Shown here: one piece after another, positions 1 to 5,850 of the stretch | Position numbering within the stretch: the stretch's first letter is position 1 | How the letters are laid out: the number at the start of each line of letters is the position of its first letter | Source of the DNA: Flavobacteriales bacterium UBA5692 | GTDB taxonomy: Bacteria > Bacteroidota > Bacteroidia > Flavobacteriales_D > Sanyastnellaceae | Reading direction: 5' to 3' | Length of the DNA stretch: 7,510 bases | NCBI GenBank assembly: GCA_002420235.1 | Contig: DIHQ01000155.1 | Coordinates: 1-7,510, forward strand | The notes under the pieces: generated by a model | What the model saw: the letters and a program-made list of their open reading frames with translations, nothing else | Told to the model about the DNA's origin: nothing | Database searches by the model: none | Program-made: the position numbers and the translations under genes

Positions 1-1964
1 GCTTCTTGGGGGTCTAACCAAAAGTATTCAGGGTCTTCACTTAAGGGTGATCCAAGTACGCGCTCTGGACGTACAATCATATCATAATATGGAAGCTCCA
101 CGCCTTCGGGCAAGGTGTATTCAAAATCTAAATTCTGGTTAGAAGTTGACAGCATGAAGGTGCTGTCTGTTATCGTTTCAGTGCTGGGATTTACCAAGAT
201 TATTTCACGATCGGTGTCAGGGTCGTCAGTATTCTCGTATAAGCGTACCACAGAATAAAATTGACCAATTTCTCCCTCCTCATTTGCCAAGTCAACAATG
301 TTGGCATCCCAAAAATCTCCATAATTGGCAATTGACCCCGGTGCGACCGTGCCCCGTGATAAACCACCATTCTGGGACGTAGCGTAGAAAGCATATTCAT
401 AGCCCTCAACTTCCGTTACTTGAGAAATGGAACAATCAAATCCGTCACCACCCTGAACTTCAACAGCCTCCTGGTCACTCAAGAAATAGCCACTTGAAGG
501 GATAAACAATGAACCATTGTCTTGAGTGCCGCCCATTGCCGCGCTGCGAGCACTGTGGTCCATCCCGTAAAATTGAGTGATTGACAAATCACGGTTGATA
601 TCGATGTAAGTTTCACCCGCATCAGTACTCTTGTAAATCCCACCATCGGTTGCAACGTACATGTTACCCGATGGCAAAAATATTACTTCATGCACATCGG
701 CATGTACATCAATATCTGTTCCAGCAAAGTCGAAAGCATACGCCGCCAATTCCGCTTGTTGGTTCGGACCAGACCGCCACAACTCAATACCTCCAACATA
801 AGCCAGGTCAGGCTGACCTTGAGCAATACCCAATGCCAAATCATAAATACCCTGGTTCCGCGGGAGCGGTGTGGCCTCTAGAATGTCATTGGGCCATACA
901 TTTGACCATGTCTCATCCATTCCTGCACTGCTTGAGTGATAAAGACCTCCAAACGAACCTCCACTTGTTGCGAAGACTGCGAAAGCATGGTCGGGATTGT
1001 CGATGCTGATGTCCACACGCACCCGGCCATTGCCTGATTGAGGCAGAACCGTAATATCGTTGTTGGAACCTGAGATGGAATTAAACGAGGTAAAATCACT
1101 GCCTTCGCTGCGATACACGCGGCAATTGGCCATGCCAATTAGCATGTATGAACCGTCCTGGGCAATGGCAATGTCTGCGACGGCTCCATTGATATCATTA
1201 CTAGGACTCATGGTCATGATACCATTTTCGATAAAGCCATACCCAGCATTGCATCCGAACCAAACACGGTTCTCAACGTTTGGGTCGGCAACCATTGCAT
1301 CCACTGCGGCAAATTCGCCAGAGGCAAATTCACCGGGGTCTGTGCCATCTACCATCATAAAGTTCTCTCCATCGGTTGACCAATAAATGCCACGTCCGCG
1401 GAACGAACTTCCACCTTCACCTCCGCCACCTTCGAATAATGAACCTGAGCCGACGTAAACGTGGCCGCTTTTTGTGATGCCAATCGATCCAATCATCATT
1501 TGGTCAATGCCGAATACCTGGTTCCAATCATTTCCTCCGTTATCGCTCTTCCAAAGTCCTCCGGAAACAGACCCTGTATAAAGCACTTGCTCCTCACTAC
1601 CGTCCTCGGGTATAACGGCTGCGATGGCCCTAGTGCGACCTCCAATATTATCCGGACCCATCTCGTTCCAATAGTGATCTGTTGCCCTGCTAGTAATCCG
1701 CTCGCTGGCTGCAAAGCGCTCCACCTCATGTCGAAGCTCCCTGAGACCGTTCTCATTCATTTCACCTGTCTCGATGTCACCGCGCATGAGTTTTTGAATT
1801 TCCCAAGCGCCCTGAGCCGACTGCGATGGGTGGGCTAGAGCTCGCGGGGCATATGGCGCTTGTTCTGAATTAGACGCAACGGGATTCTGAGAATTAAAGG
1901 CTTGCCATCCTGCGAGAGCGAGGACGAAAGCGGCAGAGGTAGCAAATATGGATTTCAATTGCAT
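1..1964 (-). CDS. Large secreted Asp-box (BNR/sortilin-like) beta-propeller protein, C-terminus outside window
   Basis: The minus strand is open without a stop from the ATG at 1964-1962 to the window edge, giving 654 complete codons of a longer protein. The N-terminus (MQLKSIFATSAAFVLALAGW) looks like a Sec signal peptide, possibly cleaved after QA near residue 22, followed by a low-complexity, helix-prone leader to about residue 95. The motif MGPDNIGGRTRAIA (102-115) is typical of the first propeller blade in Bacteroidota WD40/YVTN/BNR-type exported proteins. Asp-box-like motifs occur at 140-147 (SDNGGNDW), 196-202 (STDGENF) and 446-453 (STDAGETY). HADVHEVIF (421-429) and GGTQDNGS (478-485) also recur in sortilin/Vps10-like propellers. 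A glycine-rich loop lies at 178-192. By family analogy it is probably exported by the type IX system with a C-terminal sorting domain, but that end is not in the window. Substrate and role are unknown; adhesion, peptidase-linked and polymer-binding functions are all possible. The propeller assignment is firm, export route inferred. Confidence 0.88.
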   Translation of the reverse strand, partial: MQLKSIFATSAAFVLALAGWQAFNSQNPVASNSEQAPYAPRALAHPSQSAQGAWEIQKLMRGDIETGEMNENGLRELRHEVERFAASERITSRATDHYWNEMGPDNIGGRTRAIAAVIPEDGSEEQVLYTGSVSGGLWKSDNGGNDWNQVFGIDQMMIGSIGITKSGHVYVGSGSLFEGGGGEGGSSFRGRGIYWSTDGENFMMVDGTDPGEFASGEFAAVDAMVADPNVENRVWFGCNAGYGFIENGIMTMSPSNDINGAVADIAIAQDGSYMLIGMANCRVYRSEGSDFTSFNSISGSNNDITVLPQSGNGRVRVDISIDNPDHAFAVFATSGGSFGGLYHSSSAGMDETWSNVWPNDILEATPLPRNQGIYDLALGIAQGQPDLAYVGGIELWRSGPNQQAELAAYAFDFAGTDIDVHADVHEVIFLPSGNMYVATDGGIYKSTDAGETYIDINRDLSITQFYGMDHSARSAAMGGTQDNGSLFIPSSGYFLSDQEAVEVQGGDGFDCSISQVTEVEGYEYAFYATSQNGGLSRGTVAPGSIANYGDFWDANIVDLANEEGEIGQFYSVVRLYENTDDPDTDREIILVNPSTETITDSTFMLSTSNQNLDFEYTLPEGVELPYYDMIVRPERVLGSPLSEDPEYFWLDPQE

Positions 1965-2117
1965 AATCTGAGTTTTATCGTTGAGGAAGTCGAAAGTTAC
2001 AACAATCGAAGCGGCGTTTAATTGATTCTGTTCACGACTTCCGCACCAATTTCAGGCTGAGGGGGATAAGCGGTCAAAAAACGATGCGCAGTAGCATATG
2101 AGGTATTCCCAGAAAGA
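1965..2117. other. Intergenic spacer between lipA and the propeller gene
   Basis: This 153-base gap separates two minus-strand genes and is long enough for a terminator and a separate promoter. Reading the minus strand after the lipA stop, a 4-bp stem (ATGC/GCAT, plus-strand 2084-2087 and 2094-2097) is followed two bases later by a run of six T (plus-strand A-run 2076-2081). That is only a weak intrinsic-terminator candidate. Closer to the propeller gene, TAACTTTC (minus strand) matches the Bacteroidota -7 consensus TAnnTTTG at all but the last base, with no TTG at the usual -33 distance. No open reading frame of note was seen. Confidence 0.4.
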
Positions 2118-2999
2118 CTAAGCTAAATGCTTTTCCGCATGATAACTTGAACGCACCAGCGGTCCACTTTCCACATATCGAAATCCTTTTTCCAAACCAA
2201 TTCTCTTCAACTCCGCAAATGTATCAGGGTGAATAAATTCAACTATCGGAAGGTGCTTCGGTGTAGGCTGCAGATATTGTCCCAATGTGAGTATCTGACA
2301 ATCTACACTGCGCAAATCATCCATGGTTTCAATAATTTCTTCAAATGATTCTCCCAAGCCCAGCATAAGACCTGACTTAGTTTTAATACCCGCTAGGTGA
2401 AGACGACGCAGAACTTCAAGGCTGCGATCGTATTTTGCTTGAATCCGCACTGCTTTGGTCAGTCGGCGCACCGTCTCCAGGTTGTGGGACACAATCTCTG
2501 GTGCTTCCTGGATGATGCGGGCTAGGTTTTCCCATTTGCCCGCAAAGTCAGGAATTAAAGTCTCGAGCGTTGTTCCAGGGCTTTGATAACGAATAGCCCG
2601 AACTGTTTGGGCCCAGATTTCGCTGCCGCCGTCGGGCAAATCATCACGGTCTACAGAAGTGATTACTGCGTGCTTTACATTCATCAACTTAACTGAGTTC
2701 GCCACGCGCCCGGACTCAAACGGATCGGCTTTTAGAGGTCTGCCAGTCGCCACATTGCAAAAGCCGCAAGATCGCGTACAAATATTACCGAGAATCATAA
2801 AAGTCGCAGTTCCCGCTCCCCAACATTCGCCCATATTGGGACAATGACCGCTTTCACAAATCGTGTGCAGTTTATGCTTTGAGACGATATCCCGAACTTC
2901 CTTGTACGCAGTGCCCGTTGGTAGTTTGACCCGTAGCCACTTGGGTTTGGGCACACGACGGGGCGTGTTTTCTGGAATTAGCGTCGATGGCGTTGTCAT
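2118..2999 (-). CDS. lipA: Lipoyl synthase LipA
   Basis: Radical SAM enzyme that inserts two sulfur atoms into octanoyl groups carried on the E2 subunits of pyruvate and 2-oxoglutarate dehydrogenases and on the glycine-cleavage H protein. It acts in the cytoplasm. At 293 residues it is normal length for the family. Both iron-sulfur signatures are intact: the auxiliary cluster motif CX4CX5C (C48, C53, C59 in CESGHCPNMGEC) and the radical SAM motif CX3CX2C (C74, C78, C81 in CTRSCGFC). The C-terminal RSSY motif, whose serine ligates the auxiliary cluster, is at 283-286 in VRSSYHAEKH. The start is fixed: the in-frame TAA of the upstream barrel gene lies two codons before this ATG (TAA-GCT-ATG). 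It is therefore probably co-transcribed with, and translationally coupled to, that gene. No partner such as lipB is visible in the window. Confidence 0.97.
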   Translation of the reverse strand: MTTPSTLIPENTPRRVPKPKWLRVKLPTGTAYKEVRDIVSKHKLHTICESGHCPNMGECWGAGTATFMILGNICTRSCGFCNVATGRPLKADPFESGRVANSVKLMNVKHAVITSVDRDDLPDGGSEIWAQTVRAIRYQSPGTTLETLIPDFAGKWENLARIIQEAPEIVSHNLETVRRLTKAVRIQAKYDRSLEVLRRLHLAGIKTKSGLMLGLGESFEEIIETMDDLRSVDCQILTLGQYLQPTPKHLPIVEFIHPDTFAELKRIGLEKGFRYVESGPLVRSSYHAEKHLA

Positions 3000-3002
3000 A
3001 GC

Positions 3003-3809
3003 TTACCGGGTCCAATTTCTGCCAACCTCAAAGGTCGCAAATAAGGTGACAAACAAGCGGTTATTCTGTTCAAATTTCGCTGCGAAAACCTCAGGTTCGA
3101 CAAGAAATGCGTCAATCGATACTCCAGTTGTCAAAGACTTCGGCATGAATCGTTCGTCCCCGTACTCGAAGTCCAATCCATATGTGGCGTGTAAGCCAGG
3201 AACCAACGTCAACTCGTCGAGGCCATTACTCCAATCTGCCCTGCCGTAGATATTATCCGAGAAATGAGCATCAGGATCGTAACGTTCAGTCGCCGTGTAA
3301 TCATATGGTATGTCTGGATAACCTATCTCCAAATAAATGGGCTTTAATACTCCTAACGCCACACCACCTTTCCAGAAAGTACTAAACCTCACGGCATCGC
3401 GGCGCAATTTTTCGGCATGCAAGTTCTGCTTACCAAACCACAGACGAAGAATTTGCAACGTGTTTAGTTTGCCAAAGACATATGGACGACCGTTTTCATA
3501 AACAGGATTTGTCGTCTGAATTTCCTTTGGATGTTTAAAATAGGTCAGGTCCAAACCTACGTTGCGAATGACAAATGCATTCAGATAGTAACCCCTTCGT
3601 AAAGTAATGCCGATTCCTTGGGTGTGAAACAGCGCTCCCACTTGGTATTCATCCGTCAAGGGAATGTTTACCTTGCCATCACGGTAAACCGCTTGGTCTC
3701 CGGTGAGTGAGGCTGTGGTACCCTGTGCTCGAACTTGTTGGACCGGCTCAACGAACCCCACAACTAGGACTGCGACAACCAAATAAAATCGTAAACACCG
3801 ACCATCCAT
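3003..3809 (-). CDS. Predicted outer-membrane beta-barrel-like protein, unknown function, upstream of lipA
   Basis: The 268-residue product begins with a clear Sec signal peptide: basic R4 and R7, a hydrophobic core at about 8-20, and a likely cleavage after VRA (residue 28), leaving QGTTASL at the mature N-terminus. The rest has alternating polar and aromatic/aliphatic residues, many Tyr, Phe and Gly, and short turns, and ends in strand-like LFVTLFATFEVGRNW. This pattern fits an outer-membrane beta-barrel. No catalytic motif is visible and I cannot assign a named family. The start is well defined: an in-frame TGA lies two codons upstream (TGA-CTC-ATG). The gene ends 3 bases before lipA in the same frame, so the two are likely one operon, although no functional tie to lipoylation can be read from the sequence. 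A TAAATTTG promoter-like element sits just ahead of the start. It is certainly a secreted or envelope protein in design; the barrel call is an inference from composition. Confidence 0.8.
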   Translation of the reverse strand: MDGRCLRFYLVVAVLVVGFVEPVQQVRAQGTTASLTGDQAVYRDGKVNIPLTDEYQVGALFHTQGIGITLRRGYYLNAFVIRNVGLDLTYFKHPKEIQTTNPVYENGRPYVFGKLNTLQILRLWFGKQNLHAEKLRRDAVRFSTFWKGGVALGVLKPIYLEIGYPDIPYDYTATERYDPDAHFSDNIYGRADWSNGLDELTLVPGLHATYGLDFEYGDERFMPKSLTTGVSIDAFLVEPEVFAAKFEQNNRLFVTLFATFEVGRNWTR

Positions 3810-3813
3810 GAGT

Positions 3814-3821
3814 CAAATTTA
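3814..3821 (-). promoter_or_regulatory. Bacteroidota-type -7 promoter element (TAAATTTG) for the barrel-lipA unit
   Basis: On the minus strand TAAATTTG fits the Bacteroidota -7 consensus TAnnTTTG at every fixed position. It ends four bases before the barrel gene's ATG, so transcription from it would begin at or next to the start codon and give a leaderless mRNA. No TTG lies at the expected -33 distance, which lowers confidence. Confidence 0.35.
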
Positions 3822-3840
3822 GCGCGGAATGCTGTACTTC

Positions 3841-3856
3841 GTTGCACCTTTGCAAC
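3841..3856. promoter_or_regulatory. Perfect inverted repeat GTTGCA-N4-TGCAAC, operator candidate
   Basis: GTTGCA (3841-3846) and TGCAAC (3851-3856) are exact reverse complements separated by CCTT. The repeat lies in the 66-base spacer between the divergent barrel and osmC-family genes, 19 bases ahead of the osmC-family start. The position suits a repressor or activator site acting on one or both genes. A 6-bp stem with a 4-base loop is also possible in RNA, but no T-run follows, so it is not a terminator. The binding protein is unknown. Confidence 0.4.
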
Positions 3857-3875
3857 CATTAAGAAAACACACCAG

Positions 3876-4295
3876 ATGACGACAGAATCCCCTCACTACA
3901 CCCTCACCTACCACGGCCAACTGCGTACATCGATGCAGCATCAAAAATCAGCCAGAGAAGTCGTTACAGACGCTCCGCTCGACAACCATGGAAAAGGGGA
4001 GGCTTTTTCTCCAACAGATCTCGTTAGTGCAGCCCTCGCAAGTTGCGTCATGACCATCATGGCAATCAAAGCTGGAGACATGGGTCACAAAACGATAAAA
4101 ATGGATTCACGCGTTTGGAAAACCATGGCGTCCAATCCAAGGAGAATTGCACGAATTGAGGTAGAGCTCGACCTTCACATACCCGATGTTACAAATCAGC
4201 AGAAACTTATTTTGGAACGCACGACAAGAGCATGTCCCGTGGCGCGCTCTTTGCACCCGGACACTCAAAAAGAAGTTGTATTCAATTGGCTCTAA
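3876..4295 (+). CDS. OsmC/Ohr-family peroxiredoxin-like protein
   Basis: A cytoplasmic OsmC-fold protein of 139 residues, normal for the family, whose members reduce organic hydroperoxides with a pair of reactive cysteines. The family signature FSPTDLVSAALASC (44-57) places the peroxidatic Cys at C57, and the second Cys is C120 in ACPVARSLHPD. R17 in the N-terminal strand may be the arginine that activates the peroxidatic cysteine. Asp48 stands where Ohr proteins carry a catalytic Glu; the SPTDL form is, to my knowledge, common in a broad OsmC-like branch, so the enzyme is not obviously dead. The true substrate of this branch is uncertain, so I give no symbol and would not call it Ohr. The gene diverges from the barrel gene and its TAA directly abuts the stop of the small lipoprotein gene on the other strand. 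No Shine-Dalgarno sequence is evident before the ATG. Confidence 0.93.
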   Translation: MTTESPHYTLTYHGQLRTSMQHQKSAREVVTDAPLDNHGKGEAFSPTDLVSAALASCVMTIMAIKAGDMGHKTIKMDSRVWKTMASNPRRIARIEVELDLHIPDVTNQQKLILERTTRACPVARSLHPDTQKEVVFNWL

Positions 4296-4412
4296 TTATT
4301 CGCACACCTCCACCTCAGCATATGCTGCACAAGCAGAATAGCTCGTCGCACATGATGCAAATAAGGATGCGGCCACTACCAAGCCAATGGTCCATTGAAA
4401 AAACCGTTTCAT
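4296..4412 (-). CDS. Very small predicted lipoprotein (38 aa)
   Basis: A 38-codon reading frame runs from ATG at 4412-4410 to TAA at 4298-4296. The product begins MKRFFQWTIGLVVAASLF and has all parts of a lipoprotein signal: positive K2 and R3, a hydrophobic core of about residues 8-18, and a lipobox LFASC with the lipidated Cys at 21. The mature part is only 18 residues (CATSYSACAAYAEVEVCE) with two further cysteines, C28 and C37. Short lipoproteins with a C-x-x-Y-A style mature segment are familiar in Bacteroidota, and this resembles them, though I cannot name a family. The gene converges on the osmC-family gene with the two stop codons touching (TAATTA), and diverges from rmuC. It is easy to miss by length cut-offs. 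Support is the complete signal and the exact fit between neighbours; the function is unknown. Confidence 0.75.
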   Translation of the reverse strand: MKRFFQWTIGLVVAASLFASCATSYSACAAYAEVEVCE

Positions 4413-4417
4413 CTTTC

Positions 4418-4439
4418 GGTTGTTAAAAGTTCAACATCC
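4418..4439. promoter_or_regulatory. Imperfect dyad with core TGTTnAAnnTTnAACA, operator candidate
   Basis: The core at 4421-4436 reads TGTTAAAAGTTCAACA, pairing at six of eight symmetric positions. The outer GG (4418-4419) and CC (4438-4439) extend the symmetry to eight of eleven. It lies in the 61-base spacer between the divergent small lipoprotein gene and rmuC, beginning six bases ahead of the lipoprotein ATG. That position suits a transcription-factor site, but no regulator can be named and chance occurrence is possible. Confidence 0.3.
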
Positions 4440-4473
4440 ACTACGAGTGAACGCTAGCGAAGGTTACGTTTAG

Positions 4474-5850
4474 ATGTATATTCCCGTCATGGAGTCTCCG
4501 CAACTTATCACCATTCTCGTTTTAATACTCGCTCTTCTAACCGCTGGAATCATCATGCTTGCAAGGCAATTGGCGCATCGTGGAGGCAGCTTACCAATGT
4601 CGGATTCTGAGGCTGAACGTGTGCGATTTGACCGCGATCAATTGCAAGCGGAGTTGATGCGTGCCCGCGAGGAACTAACCGAGGTTCGCCAAGAATTACA
4701 AGGGGCTATCGAGGCCCGTAGCAAGGCAGAGCAGCGCTACGAAGACCACGCTCTGGAAGCGGAAAACCGAAGAACTGAGCTCAAGCGCGAATTTGATCTA
4801 CTAGCACGGGACATCATTGAGAAAAACGCAGAACGCCATCAGAAACACCTAAGTGAAGGTGGTAAAGAGACCTTATCAGCCGTCGTAAAGCCCATCCAAG
4901 AAAAGTTCATTGAGCTTCAAAACCAAATGAATAAATTCTACGGTGATGAAAGGGAACAATTGGGGCAGTTAGACAAGGAATTAGAGAAACTCTTTTCACT
5001 GAATCAAAGCCTGCAAGCTGAAGCTAAGCACCTCACCAATGCCCTGAAGGGTGAATCCAAAGTACAAGGCGATTGGGGTGAATACCAGCTGGAACGCATC
5101 CTCGAGCAAGTTGGGCTTGTCGAAGGTATTCATTACTCCAAGCAATCCTCACAACGCGACGAATCAGGCAGGCTGTACCGTCCGGATTTCCTCATTTACC
5201 TCCCAGACGATAAAGTCCTTATTATCGACAGTAAAGTCAGCCTGACCGCCTATGAACGCATGACGCAATCGGATGATCCATCGGTCATTGAAAACCACCG
5301 AACCGCTCACGCGGCGAGTGTCTCTGCGCACATCAAAGGCCTCGGCAAAAAAAACTACACCGAGCTGTACGGGAAAAGCACGGATTACACCCTTATGTTC
5401 ATGCCAGTCGAAGCGTCATGGGTCGCATTGGACAATAACCTACTTAGACTGCAGGAAGAAGCCCTTCGGCAGAACGTATTGCTCGTTTCAACCAGTACTT
5501 TGATTGCCACACTTCGAACCATCAGCTACGTCTGGCAACAAGAAGAACAAAAGGCAAACATTCAGAAAATAGCTGAGCGCGGCAGCAAACTGTACAACCA
5601 GATTTACGCGTTTCTAGACGAATTCTCCAAGATTCGCACCCAGCTGAATAGGGCTCAATCATCCTATGATGACGCCCTTATAAAACTTCAGGGTCGTCAA
5701 GGAGCCTTGTATCATGCCGAACAAATGCGTGAACTTGGGGTCAATGTCAAGGCGCGAATTCCAGAGGAATTTACAACTGACCTCCCACCAGATCCACTCC
5801 CAATTCCAGAAGTATCGAACAACGGGAACGATATCGATGAATCTGCATAG
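4474..5850 (+). CDS. rmuC: DNA recombination protein RmuC
   Basis: A 458-residue RmuC-family protein. In E. coli, RmuC lowers the rate of inversions between short inverted repeats, and the family carries a PD-(D/E)XK-like nuclease fold. The layout here is standard: an N-terminal membrane helix (about 9-30), a long charged coiled coil (about 43-125, again 140-190), then the conserved core GDWGEYQLERIL (199-210), RPDFLIYLPDDKVLIIDSK (236-254) and FMPVEASW (309-316). Candidate catalytic residues are E203, D238, D252 and K254. A second helical region (about 355-420) precedes a Pro/acidic tail. An in-frame TAG directly precedes the ATG at 4474, so this is the earliest start; the ATG at 4489 (MESPQ) is an equally good alternative. 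A TAnnTTTG-like TACGTTTA (4465-4472) just upstream would, if real, favour the 4489 start. The gene overlaps the next one by 14 bases. Confidence 0.95.
   Translation: MYIPVMESPQLITILVLILALLTAGIIMLARQLAHRGGSLPMSDSEAERVRFDRDQLQAELMRAREELTEVRQELQGAIEARSKAEQRYEDHALEAENRRTELKREFDLLARDIIEKNAERHQKHLSEGGKETLSAVVKPIQEKFIELQNQMNKFYGDEREQLGQLDKELEKLFSLNQSLQAEAKHLTNALKGESKVQGDWGEYQLERILEQVGLVEGIHYSKQSSQRDESGRLYRPDFLIYLPDDKVLIIDSKVSLTAYERMTQSDDPSVIENHRTAHAASVSAHIKGLGKKNYTELYGKSTDYTLMFMPVEASWVALDNNLLRLQEEALRQNVLLVSTSTLIATLRTISYVWQQEEQKANIQKIAERGSKLYNQIYAFLDEFSKIRTQLNRAQSSYDDALIKLQGRQGALYHAEQMRELGVNVKARIPEEFTTDLPPDPLPIPEVSNNGNDIDESA

Noticed and set aside
650..1838. Several plus-strand open frames (for example 650-1009, 1060-1386, 1461-1838)
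   Set aside because: They lie wholly antisense to the continuous propeller-protein frame, have no signal, domain or family motif, and their amino-acid make-up is typical of shadow frames.
2076..2097. Intrinsic terminator after lipA
   Set aside because: The stem has only four base pairs before the T-run, too weak to list as a terminator in its own right.
4316..4327. 12-base palindrome CAGCATATGCTG
   Set aside because: It lies within the small lipoprotein coding sequence, has no loop, and palindromes of this length are expected once or twice by chance in such a window.
4232..4426. Plus-strand frame of 64 codons overlapping the osmC-family 3' end
   Set aside because: It shares bases with the well supported osmC-family gene and runs antisense to the small lipoprotein gene, whose signal and lipobox are far more convincing.
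4452..4459. 8-base palindrome CGCTAGCG ahead of rmuC
   Set aside because: Too short to separate from chance and not extended by flanking symmetry.
5714..5836. Upstream extension of the GWxTD frame to an ATG at 5714
   Set aside because: It would overlap rmuC by 137 bases and place 41 polar residues before the hydrophobic signal segment. The ATG at 5837 gives a normal exported N-terminus.
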